Shown piece after piece: positions 31,532 through 42,749 of a stretch of 64,000 nt of DNA. Source of the stretch: Inia geoffrensis (taxonomy: Eukaryota > Chordata > Mammalia > Artiodactyla > Iniidae); assembly GCA_036417435.1 (NCBI GenBank), contig CM070900.1:36433496-36497495 (forward strand), written 5' to 3'. The first letter of the stretch is position 1, and each line of letters starts with the position of its first letter. Below the pieces are notes generated by a model. The model had not been told where the DNA came from. It saw only the letters and a list, made by a program, of their open reading frames with translations, and ran no database searches. A program made the position numbers and the translations under genes.

Positions 31532-34500
31532 ATGGTAATAGGAACATACATATCGATATCGCCTTAAAAGTGAATGGATTAAATGCTCCAACCAAAAGAC
31601 ACAGGCTTGCTGAATGGATACAGAAACAAGACTCATATATATGCTGTCTACAAGAGACCCACTACAGACCTAAGGGACACATACAGACTGAAAATGAGGG
31701 GATGGAAAAAGATATTCCATGCAAATGGAAATCAAAAGAAAGCTGGAGTAGCAATTCTCATATCAGATAAAATAGACTTTAAAATAAAGAATGTTACAAG
31801 AGACAAGGAATGACATTACATAATGATCAAGGGATCAATCCAAGAAGAAGATATAACAATTATAAATATATATGCACCCAACATAGGAGCACCTCAAAAC
31901 ATAAGACAACTGCTAACATCTATAAAAGAGGAAATCGACAGTGACACAATAATAGTAGGGGACTTTAACATCTCACTTACACCAATGGATAGATCATCCA
32001 AACAGAAAATTAATAAGGAAGCACAAGTTTTAAATGACACAAGAGAACAGATAGATTTAATTGATATTTATAGGACATTCCATCCAAAAACAGCAGATTA
32101 CACTTTCTTCTCAACTGTACACGGAACATTCTCCAGGATACACCACATCTTGGGTCACAAATCAAGCCTCAGTAAATTTAAGAAAACTGAAATCATATCA
32201 AACATCTTTTCTGACCACAATGCTATGAGATTAGAAATCAATTACAGGGAAAAATACGTACAAAACACAAACACATGGAGGCTAAACAATACGTTACTAA
32301 ATAACCAAGAGATAACTGAAGAAATCAAAGAGGAAATCCAAACATACTCAGAGTCAAATGACAATGAAAACACGACGATCCAAAGCCTATTGGACGCAGC
32401 AAAAGCAGTTCTAAGAGGGATGTTTATATCTATACAAGCCTACCTCAAGAAACAAGAAAAATCTCAAGTAAACAATCTAATCTTACACCTAAAGGAACTA
32501 GAGAAAGAAGAACAAACAAAACCCAAAGTTAGCAGAAGGAAAGAAATCGCAAAGATCAGAGCAAAAATAAATGAAATAGAAACAAAGAAAACAATAGCAA
32601 AGATCAATAAAACTAAAAGCTGGTTCTTTGAAAAGATAAACAAAATTGATAAACCATCAGCCAGACTCATCAAGGAAAAGAGGGAGAGGACTCAAATCAA
32701 TAAAATTAGAAATGAAAAGGGAGAAGTTACAACAGACACTGCAGAAATACAAAGCATCCTAAGAGACTACAACAAGCAACTCTATGCCAATAAAATGGAC
32801 AACCTGGAAGAAATAGACAAATTCTCAGAAAGGTATAACTTCCCAAGACTGAACCAGGAAGAAATAGAATATATGAACAGACCAATCACAAGTAATGAAA
32901 TGGAAACTGTGATTAAAAATCTTCCAGAAAACAAAAGTCCAGGACCAGATGGCTTCCCAGGTGAATTGTATCAAACATTTACAGAAGAGCTAACACCCAT
33001 CCTTCTCAAACTCTTCCAAAAAATTGCAGAGGAAGGAACACTCCAAAACTCATTCTCTGTGGCCATCATCACCCTGATACCAAAACCAGACAAAGATATG
33101 ACAAAAAAAAGAAAATTACAGACCAATGTCACTGATGAATATAGATGCAAAAATCCTCAACAAAATGCTAGCAAACATAATCCAACAACACATTAAAAGG
33201 ATCATACACCATGATCAAGTGGGATTTATCCCAGGGATGCAAGGATTCTTCAATATACACAAATCAATCAATGTGATATGCCATATTAACAAATTGCAGA
33301 ATAAAGCCCATAAAATCATCTCAATAGATGCAGAAAAAGCTTTTGACAAAATTCAACATCCATTTATGATAAAAACTCTCCAGAAAGTGGGCATAGAGGG
33401 AACCTACCTCAACATAATAAAGGCCATATATGACGAACCCACAGCAAACATCATTCTCAATGGTGAAAACTGAAAGCATTTCCTCTAAGATCAGGCACAA
33501 GACAAGGATGCCCACTCTCACCACTATTATTCAACATAGTTTTGGAAGTCCTAGCCACTGCAATCAGAGAAGAAAAAGAAATACAAATTGGAAAAGAAGA
33601 AGTAAAACTGTCACTGTTTGCAGATGACATGATACTATACATAGAGAATCCTAAAGATGCCACCAGAAAAGTACTACAGTTAATCAATGAATTTGGTAAA
33701 GTTGCAGGATACAAAATTAAGGCCCAGAAATCTCTTGCATTCCTATACACTAATGATGAAAAATCTGAAAGAGAATTGAAGGAAACACTCCCATTTACCA
33801 TTGCAACCAAAAGAATAAAATACCTAGGAGTAAACCTACCTAGGGAGACAAAAGACCTGTATGCAGAAAACTATAAGACACTGATGTAAGAAATTAAAGA
33901 TGATACCAACAGAAGGAGAGATATGCCATGTTCTTGGATTGGAAGAATCAATATTGTGAAAATGACTATACTACCCAAAGCAATCTACAGATTCAATGCA
34001 ATCCCTATCAAATTAGCAATGGCATTTTTTATGGAACTAGAACAAAAAAAATCTTAAAATTGGTATGGAGACACAAAAGACCCTGAATAGCCAAAGCAGT
34101 CTTGAGGGAAAAAAATGGAGCTGAAGGAATCACACTCCCTGACTTCAGACTCTACTACAAAGCTACAGTAATCAAGACAGTATGGTACTGGCACAAAAAC
34201 AGAAACATAGATCAATGGAACAAGATAGAAAGCCGAGAGATAAACCCATGCACCTATGGTCAACTAATCCATGGAAAAGGAGGCAAGGATATACAATGGA
34301 GAAAAGACAGTCTCTTCAATAAGTGGTGCTGGGAAAACTGGATAGCTACATGTAAAAGAATGAAATTAGAACACTGCCTAACACCATACACAGAAATAAA
34401 CTCAAAATGGATTAAAAACCTAAATGTAAGACCGGACACTATAAAACTCTTAGAGGAAAACATAGGAAGAACACTCTTTGACATAAATCACAGCAAGATC

Positions 34501-35634
34501 TTTCCTGATCCACCTCCTAGAGTAATGGAAATAAAAACAAAAATAAACAAATGGGACCTAATGAAACTTCAAAGCTTTTGCACAGCAAAGGAAACCATAA
34601 ACAAGATGAAAAGACAACCCTCAAAATGGGAGAAAATATTTGCAAATGCATCAACGGACAAAGGATTAATCTCCAAAATATATAAACATGCAGCTCAATA
34701 TTAAAGAAACAAACAACCCCATCCAAAAATGGGCAGAAGACCTAAATAGACATTTCTCCAAAGAAGACATACAGATGGCAAGAAGCACATGAAAAGCTGT
34801 TCAACATCACTAATTATTAGAGAAATGCAAATCAAAACTACCATGAGGTATCACCTCACACCAGTTAGAATGGGCATCATCAGAAAATCTACAAGCGTAA
34901 GGTAGGTAGCTAGTGGGAAGCAGCCGCTTGGCACAGGGATATTGGCTCGGTGCTTTGTGACCGCCTGGAGGGGTGGGGGAGGGAGGGAGGGAGGGAGACG
35001 CAAGAGGGAAGAAATATGTGAACGTGTGTATATGTATAACTGATTCACTTTGTTATAAAGTAGAAACGGACACACCATTGTAAAGCAATTATACCCCAAT
35101 AAAGATGTTAAAAAAAAAAAAAAAAGAAAATCTACAAGCAACAAATGCTGGAGAGGGTGTGGAGAAAAGGGAACCCTCTTGCACTGTTGGTGAGAATGTA
35201 AATTGATACAGCCACTATGGAGAACAGTACGGAGGTTCCTTAAAAAACTAAAAATAGAACTACCATATGACCCAGCAATCCCACTACTGGGCATATACCC
35301 AGAAAAAACCATAATTCAAAAAGACACATGCATCCCAATGTTCATTGCAGTACTATTTACAATAGCCAGGTCATGGAAGCAACCTAAATGCCCATCGACA
35401 GACGAATGGATAAACAAGATGTGGTACATATCTACAATGGAATATTACTCAGCCATAAAAAGGAACGAAATTGGGTCATTTGTAGAGACGTGGATGGGCC
35501 TAGAGACTGTCATACAGAGTGAAGTAAGTCAGAAAGAGAAAACCAAATATCGTATATTAACGCATATATGTGGAACCTAGAAAAATGGTACAGGTGAACC
35601 GGTTTGCAGGACAGAAATTGAGACACAGATGTAG
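31532..35634 (+). pseudogene. L1 ORF2 (endonuclease / reverse transcriptase), multiply broken
   Basis: ORF2p nicks target DNA and copies L1 RNA. The remains include the AP-like endonuclease (LQETH, IINIYAPN, GDFNIS, SDHNA), the reverse transcriptase (SPGPDGF; RQGCP-like text; catalytic FADD in LFADDMIL near 33615) and a cysteine-rich C-terminus (CWRGCG near 35145). The frame is broken near 31670, by TGA near 31812 (RDKE then stop, then HYIMIKG), near 33110 (after KDMTKK), near 33472, at 33889, by further breaks and stops before 34102, and by the L1 insertion at 34896. The longest uninterrupted piece is 31823-33196 (457 codons). A dead copy. Confidence 0.9.
34896..35124 (+). mobile_element. 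Young L1 3' end, tail type C, nested in the full-length L1
   Basis: 229 bp of L1 3' UTR ('gtaaggtaggtagctagtgg' to 'ccccaataaagatgtt' and poly-A). Flanked by the duplication agaaaatctacaag (34882-34895 and 35125-35138). It splits ORF2 just before the cysteine-rich segment. Confidence 0.92.
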
Positions 35635-35809
35635 AGAACAAATGTATGGACACTAAGGGGTGAAAGCGGCAGGGGGTGGAAGTGGTGTGTGATGAATTGG
35701 GAGATTGGGATTGACATGTATACACTGATGTGTATAAAATGGATGACTAATAAGAACCTGCTGTATAAAAAAATAAATTAAATTCAAAAAAAATAAAAAA
35801 GGATGACTA

Positions 35810-36229
35810 ATCTTAGTTGAGAAATGCTTTGTGGCCTTGAGTAATCATTTCTGCAAAGGTTCCTTTCTTTGTGTCTAAAATGAAAGCTGTACCTCTTTCT
35901 TCTTGAGAACGGGGAAACCCAAATGAAAGGGTGAGGGTCGATGTGCTTTGTGTAGGGTGAGACCTGGCATGTGCAGAAAGGCAGGGGTTCTTAACCTGAG
36001 AAGCTTTCACAAAATAATCTGTGTTGAAATGCAGGAGGGCCCCAGAGACCCAGCTGTTTGGACTTTGAAAACCTGCCTCTGGCTCTGGACTGAAGTCCTG
36101 CTATGATCAACTCTGGGGAACTTGGTATGGATCGAGTATGCAAGGCACAGCGACTTTCAGCTACGAAACTTGGTCTGCAGTAAGGATCCCAAGTTTCATC
36201 TCTGTGAAACTGATTGGCAAGTGTGGCCA
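35810..36229. other. Unassigned intronic sequence, MER-like fragment possible
   Basis: A weak hAT-type start ('ggttcttaacctgagaagct') lies at 35985. The rest is not recognised. Confidence 0.4.
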
Positions 36230-36420
36230 CGCTTACTAATTAGGCAGCAGCAATGTAATTAATCAAATCAATTCCCTTCATGATGCAAAGCCAAAGAGCC
36301 CAGGGACAGCTTGAGCTTGGAAGAGCTTCCAGAAAGCCGGAGAACATGAATTACTCTGCCGGAGATGTTAACGTGGTTAATCTAGATTACTTTGTTAATT
36401 GCTGGCTCCCTTCTCAATAA
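36230..36420. promoter_or_regulatory. Candidate regulatory patch rich in TAAT-type motifs
   Basis: Non-repetitive sequence holding ctaattagg-type, gtaattaatc, gaattac, gttaacg, ggttaatctagattac (36375-36390) and gttaattgc motifs within 190 bp. The 36375-36390 motif resembles an imperfect HNF1-type palindrome. The motifs are seen directly. A regulatory role is only inference, and cross-mammal conservation is untested. Confidence 0.3.
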
Positions 36421-36424
36421 TGGA

Positions 36425-36765
36425 TAATATGGTGACACAGTGTGGCTCCCGTGTCCCTCACGTGGCCAGGCTCTGGGTTGGGTGATTTAAATGGTGCTTG
36501 TTTATTTTTTCCCTGGATTTACAGCAAGCATTAAACTTCATCAGGCTTAAAGTGCCTTTGCTTTCTGGAAGGAAGCAAAGTTATAGCCAGGTTCCCCATT
36601 TCATTTATGAATAGCTTTACCATGAATCTGAAAGTCCATGCATTAAAAAAAAATGTAAATGGGACACCGCTAGAAGAAATGCGGCTTATTGCAGGAACCA
36701 AATGTTGGGGCCAACATTTTCAATTTCTTAAGTACTGATCAGAGGAAGAAAAACATGAGAGAGGC
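36425..36765. other. Unassigned intronic sequence
   Basis: Unique-looking sequence; no repeat recognised. Confidence 0.4.
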
Positions 36766-36769
36766 TGCT

Positions 36770-37010
36770 TTGGTTTAGTGAAATGAGCTTGGGATAAGAA
36801 GACAGACAGAGCTGTTTCCAAGTCTGGTCACTATGAGTCCTGAGAACTTGGGCCAATTATCTCACCTTTCCTAGCCTTGGTTTTCTTAGTTATACAATGA
36901 AGAGAATGGTATCCTCAAAGTGTTGTGAAGGTTAAATAAGATCACATACTGAAACACCTTAGCTCAGTGTCAGAGACATAATAAGTGCTCAGTAAATATT
37001 AGCTCTCTGC
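36770..37010 (+). mobile_element. MIR SINE
   Basis: Forward MIR: 'ttgggccaattatctcacct', 'gtgttgtgaaggttaaataa' and 'aataagtgctcagtaaatat'. Confidence 0.8.
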
Positions 37011-37014
37011 CAGT

Positions 37015-37785
37015 GTCTTGTACCCTGAACAAAGCCCAGAAATCATGGCTTTGTTCTATTACAGACTCGTGTATCCCAGTCCTACTGTCTGTGCTGTTAG
37101 ATTTCCAGACTGTTCTTCTAGACAACAGCAACTTACAGTCTTTCCAGAATTTGCACACGTGATTTTTTAAGAGGGGGGGGCCTAACAGAATCTGGGAGTG
37201 GGAATTTATATCAAGTTTGAAAAAAACACATTCAACATTACATTAGATTTTTTTCATATGAATACACTTGTTGTTCTCATACTACCCATCACAGAATACA
37301 AAGCTCAAATCTCTTGGCTGGTTGTATAAGAGAATCTCTGATTGAAGAGGGCATGCAACTTTCAGTTTGGAAAAAGGGGTCATGGGTTAAGCAAGATGGA
37401 GAAAAGTGATTTACAGAATGTCATTCTGGAAAAACATACTTGGAATGCCAGAGATTGACAGGAAGTGGGAATGAGGAGAGCTTCAGGGTGTGGATAATCT
37501 TTTCTTTCCTGTTTTGGGTGCTGCTTACAGGGATGTGTTCACTTTGTGAAAACTGACAGGGCTCTACCCTTATGATTGGTGCACTTTTCTGTATGTATGT
37601 CACACTTAAATAAAAAGTTTAAAGAAAAACAAGTGGCACATAATTCGCACGCATTCAGCATGAGATGGGACAAGGCCTGAAGATGTCTCACGTCAGCTTA
37701 GTAAGGAAGGCTGGGTTCTCTGTAAAGCCTAGATCATGTTTTTTCCTGGATGGTTTCGCTTTTTATGTGTAAGGACAGAGCACAA
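37015..37785. other. Unassigned intronic sequence
   Basis: No gene. An L1M-like 3' tail may lie at 37540-37630 ('cacacttaaataaaaagttt'). Short G-run at 37172-37179. Confidence 0.4.
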
Positions 37786-37789
37786 TCCC

Positions 37790-38275
37790 AAACCTCCACC
37801 ACCTCTCTCCTGGACCACTTCTATAGCCTCCCAAGCGCCCTCCCTGCCCCCACTCTTGAGCCTCTACAATCCATTCTCCACTTACCCACAGAGGTCTTTA
37901 AAAAACATAAATTGGATTATATTATTTCCTGCAAAACCTTCCAATGACTTTCTACTGCACTCAGAGAAAACCGTAAACTATCATGACCCAGCAGGCCGTA
38001 CAGAATGTCCATGCTATCGTTCTGCCTGACATCCTTTGTCATCTCTCTCCTCTTTCTCTTCCCTCCAGCACTCTGGCTGCCACTTTCTTGTCCCCGCTAG
38101 TACACCATCTCTTTAGTACATACAATTATATATTATTTTCACTTACATATCGAGTACTTGTCCATACCCACCCCCCAAAGAATGGCAGCGTCATGAAAGT
38201 GGACGCTTTGCCTGTCTCATTCACTCTTGGAGCCGTAGTGCCTAGAAGAGACCATGACATGTAGTAGGTACTTAA
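37790..38275 (+). mobile_element. L2 LINE 3' fragment
   Basis: Long forward L2: 'tggaccacttctatagcctc', 'aaaccttccaatgactttct', 'aatggcagcgtcatgaaagt', 'catgtagtaggtacttaaca'. Confidence 0.7.
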
Positions 38276-38279
38276 CATG

Positions 38280-38450
38280 TGATCTATGGGATCTTTGTCA
38301 GCCTCTCAACCTCTGAACTTCAATGCCTATGTCTTTAAAATAAGGCTAATAATAAGTCTCTCCTCTCATCTCTAGGGCTGTTGTGGAGATTGCAGGAGAT
38401 AATGTATGTGAGGCACTTAGCACAGCGCCCAGCACATTGTACAAATGGTG
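38280..38450 (+). mobile_element. MIR SINE
   Basis: 'ctgttgtggagattgcagga' and 'gaggcacttagcacagcgcc' are the MIR 3' half on plus. Confidence 0.7.
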
Positions 38451-38459
38451 GCTGTCCTC

Positions 38460-39780
38460 GCTGGGTGCTAATTGCAGGGCTTTGTTAATCTTACACCTAC
38501 TAGAGGCCTCTGATTCATTTATCATGAGCAAGCAATCATCTTTTGCTAGGGACACGTTGACAAAATTGTAACGTGGCATGTCGAGAGACCAGATTTCCCA
38601 ACATCATTCTGATGTTTCTATGGCTGTTAGCCATTCTCTGCATGTCAGTCAATTACTGACTGATTAACAGAGATCTTGTGCTACTGATCATCCTTCAAAA
38701 GACAGGGCAGATGAAATTTGTATCTAGAAGAATGCGCAGCCTGTGGGACACTGCGCCAGGGACAGACATATAAGAAATAGAAACACAGGAGCAGGACACT
38801 CTGGCCAGGAGATGTTGGCTGGTGAGAAAGCAGATTGCCAAGGCTCTCTGCTGTAAAAAATGGGATCATTTGTTCCTGGGGCATCCCGAGTACATTGGTA
38901 TCTTTAGAAGTGTTTTGTTTAAAAAAAAAAAAAACCTGCTTTTTTCCCAGGGAATAGGACCTGTCTGTTTTAAGAAGTTCCCAAAGGTAAAAGTGGGCTC
39001 TATAAGATGGTGATGTAAATAAATGGGCAAATCTTGGGTAAAGACCCTCACTGAATGATATACAGCTACTGATCTGAAAGGAACAGAAGACCCAGAAAAA
39101 TAAAACTGGGGAGTGAGAGTCAGAGAAAGAGAGAGAGAATGAATGAGAATGAGAGCCAATCACGGGTGTAAGTTAGTCACCCAGTAATAATATACTGATT
39201 GGAAGAAAACCATCACAGAATTTTAGCTACAAAGTGAGAAAGTATTCCTTTGTGCTCTTTTTCATTTTATCTTTTTTCTTGTGATCTGGTGAAGAGAAGA
39301 TTGAAAAAATTTGGGAAAAATCAAATGAAAAGCAAATCTCTTCTTCTCTCCAAACCCTGAAAAAAAAAAAATCTGCTAAATAGGTCACATGCAATGTCTT
39401 AACCATCTCAGCAGAGGCATAGGCTACAGGAAGCATAAAAGAATTTCAAGGTTTTACCTAGATAGAGCTGGTTAGTGAGAGGTGATGACAGGTGACACAG
39501 AGAGGAAATCATCCAACTAAAATTTAATCAGGTTGGAGCTCAGGCCCTTCAGGTCTGGAGCTCTCTCAGCAGGGAAATCAGAGGAAGTAGCCCCACGAGA
39601 GTATTTTCAGCTCTAGAGGGTGCAGGGATAGGCAAAGTTTAAGAGTAAGTTTGTATTCCTGGGAGAATATATGCGGTCAATTAACAAAGTATCTGATTAT
39701 ACTTAGTTAGCTTATTTCTTTGAAGCATGCTCTTTGTTATATCTTTCTTTGTTCCTACAGGGATGATCTAATTTATGCTT
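38460..39780. other. Unassigned intronic sequence
   Basis: No recognised gene or repeat over 1.3 kb. Minor A-runs (38920-38934, 39360-39371) and GA-rich text at 39115-39140. Confidence 0.4.
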
Positions 39781-40753
39781 TTATTTTTAATAAAGAGAGC
39801 TTTTACAATTGTTAATTACACACATAAATGAATACTTTTTCTTTGTAAAAATTCAGAACCTATCTTTTGAACACTGCCCCTAATTCCAGGCCCTTCCTTC
39901 ACAGGTAGCTACTGTTACGTTTTTGGTGAATAACATTACATTTTTTTTTTTTTCCTTCGTACAGGCATTCGGAGATACTGCAGGTTTGGTTCTAGACCAC
40001 CGTGATAAAGCGAGTATCACCTGCAGTAAAGCGAATCACCCGAATTTTTTGGTGTCCCAGTGCATATAAAAGTTATGTTTACATTATGTACTCTATTAAG
40101 TGTGCAATAGCATTATGTCTAAAAAAACAATGTACATACAGTACCTTAATTAAAAATACTTTATTGTTAAAAAATGCTAACCATCATCTGAGCCTTCAGT
40201 GAGTCATAATCTTTTTCCTGGGGGAGGATCTTGCCTCGATGTCCGTGGCTGCTGACTGATTTGGGTGGTGGTTGCTAAGGCTGGGGTGGCTGAGGCGATT
40301 TCTTAAAATCAGGCAACAGTGAAGTGTGCCACATTGATGGACTCTTCCTTTCATGAAGGATTTCTCCGTAGCCTGCAATGCTGTTTGATAGCATTTTACC
40401 CACAGTACAACTTCTTTCAAAACTGAAGTCAATCCTCTCAAACCCTGCTGCTGCTTTATGAACTAAGTTTACATAATATTCTAAATCCTTTGGTGTCATT
40501 TCAACCACCTTCACAGCATCTTCACCAGGAGCAGATCCCATCTCAAGAAACTACTCTCTTTGCTCATCCATAAGAAGCAACTCCTCGTCCATTAAAGTTT
40601 TATCATGAGATTGAAGCAATTCAGTTACATCTTCAGGCTCCACTTCTAATTCTCTTGCCATTTCCACCACATCTGCGGTGACTCCCTCCATTGAAGTCTT
40701 GAACCCCTCAAAGTCATCCATGAGGGCTGGAATCAACTTCTTCCAAACTTCTG

Positions 40754-42749
40754 GGTTTAAAAAAAATTTTTTTAATTGAAGTATAGTTGATTTACAATGT
40801 TGTGTTAGTTTCTGATGTACAGCAATGTGATTTGGTTATACGTATACATATTTTCATATTCTTTTCCATTATGATTTATAACAGGATATTGAATACAGTT
40901 CCCTGTGCGATACAGTAGGGCCTTGTTGTTTATTTTACATATAGTAGTTTGTATCTGCTAATCCCAAACTCCTAATTTATCCCTCCCTCACCCCCTTTCC
41001 CCTTTGGTAACCGTCTATGTCTGTGAGTCTGTTTCTCTTTCATAGATAAGTTCATTTGTGTCATATTTTATTTATTTATTTACATTTTTATTGGAGTATA
41101 ATTACTTTACAATGGTGTGTTAGTTTCCTCTTTATAACAAAGTGAATCAGCTATACATATACATATATCCCCATATCCCCTCCCTTTTGCGTCTCCCTCC
41201 CACCCTCCCTATCCCACCCCTCTAGGTGGTCACAAAGCACCCAGCTGATCTCCCTGTGCTATATGGCTGCTTCCCACTAGCTATCTATTCTACATTTGGT
41301 AGTGTATATGTGTCCATGCCATTCTCTCACTTCGTCTTAGCTTACCCTTCACCATCCCTGTGCCTTCAAGTCCATTCTCTATGTCTGTGTCTTTGTTCCT
41401 GTCCTGCCCCTAGGTTCTTCAGAACCATTTTTTTTTTTTTTTAGATTCCATATACATGAGTTAGCATACAGTATTTGTTTTCCTCTTTCTGACTTACTTC
41501 ACTCTGTATGACAGACTCTAGGCCCATCCACGTCTCTACAAGTAACTCTGTGTCATATTTTAGATTCCACATATAAGTGATACCATATGGTATTTGTGTT
41601 TCTCTTTCTGACTTATTTCACTTAGTATGATCATCTCTAGGTCCATGCATGTTGCTGCTAATAGCATTATTCCATTCTCTTTTTAATGGCTGAATAGTAT
41701 TCCATTATTTATATTACCACATCTTCTTTATCCATTCATCTGTCGATGGACAATTAGGTTGCTTCCATGTCTTGGGTATTATAAATAGTGCTGCTGTGAA
41801 CATTGGGGTACATGTATCTTTTCGAATTATAGTTTTGTCTGGATATATGCCCAGGAGTGGCATTGCTGGATCATATATCAACTCTATTTTTAGTTTTTAA
41901 AGGAATCTCCATACTGTTTTCCATAGTGGTTGCACCAATTTACACTCTTACCAACAGTGCAAGAGGGTGAGAATGTAAACTTAAAGTCACCTTCTCTCCA
42001 CACCCTCTCCAGCATTTATTGTTTGTAGATTTTTCGATGATGGCCATTCTGACTGGTGTGAGGTGATGCCACATTGTAGTTTTGATTTGCATTTCTCTAA
42101 TAATTAGCAATGTTGAGCATCTTTTCATGTGCCTATTGACCATCTATATGTCTTTGGAGAAACGTCTATTTAGGTCTTCTGCCCATTTTTGGATTGGGTT
42201 GTTTGGTTTTTTTTTTGTTGTTGAGTTGTATGAGCTGTTTGTATATTTGGAAATTAAGCCCTGTTGGTCACATCATTTGCAAATATTTTCTCCCAGTCTG
42301 TAGGTTGCCCTTTCTTTCATTTGCTTATGGTTTCCTTTTCTGTGCAAAAGTTTATAAGTTTGATTAGATCCCATTTGTTTATTTTCAGTTTTATTTCTAT
42401 TGCCTTGGGAGAGTGACCTAAGAAAATATTGGTATGATTTATATCAGAGAATGTTTTGCCTATGTTCTCTTCTAGGAGTTTTATGGTGTCATGCCTTATA
42501 TTTAAGTTTTTACATCATTTTGAGTTTATTTTTGTGTATGGTGAGAGGGTGTGTTCTAACTTCATTGATTTACATGTGGCTGTCCAGCTTTCCCAACACC
42601 ACCTGCTGAAAAGACTGTCTTTTCTCCATTGTATAATCTTGCCTCCTTTGTCAAAGATTAATTGGCTATAGGTGTGTGGGTTTATTTCTGAGCTCTCTAT
42701 TCTGTTCCATTGATTCATATGTCTGTTTTTGTGCCAATACCACGCTGTA
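40754..42749 (-). mobile_element. 5'-truncated L1, tail type A, inside Tigger1
   Basis: Reverse L1, 3' end on the left ('gaagtatagttgatttacaa'), ORF2 remains through 42749 ('gccaataccacgctgt'). Flanked by the perfect 11-bp duplication ccaaacttctg (40743-40753 and 42750-42760) from the Tigger1 transposase. Itself interrupted at 41071. Confidence 0.92.
41071..41548 (-). mobile_element. Young L1 3' fragment, tail type C, innermost layer
   Basis: 478-bp reverse L1 from the T-rich left end and 'attggagtataattacttta' to 'cgtctctacaagtaac'. Flanked by the perfect 14-bp duplication tgtgtcatatttta (41057-41070 and 41549-41562). The outer L1 resumes exactly after it. Confidence 0.93.

Larger units (their letters stand above)
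29645..35796 (+). mobile_element. Near full-length L1, tail type B, inactivated
   Basis: 5' UTR from about 29645 ('gattggttcaagatggcaga'), ORF1 (30581 on), ORF2 (31532 on), 3' UTR and A-rich tail to about 35796. Flanked by a 12-bp duplication aaaaggatgact (29633-29644 and 35797-35808). The 3' UTR ends 'aagaacctgctgtataaaaa', which I label type B. Total about 6.15 kb including a 229-bp insert. Both frames are broken, so it cannot move on its own. It landed in the old L1M 3' end. Confidence 0.9.
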
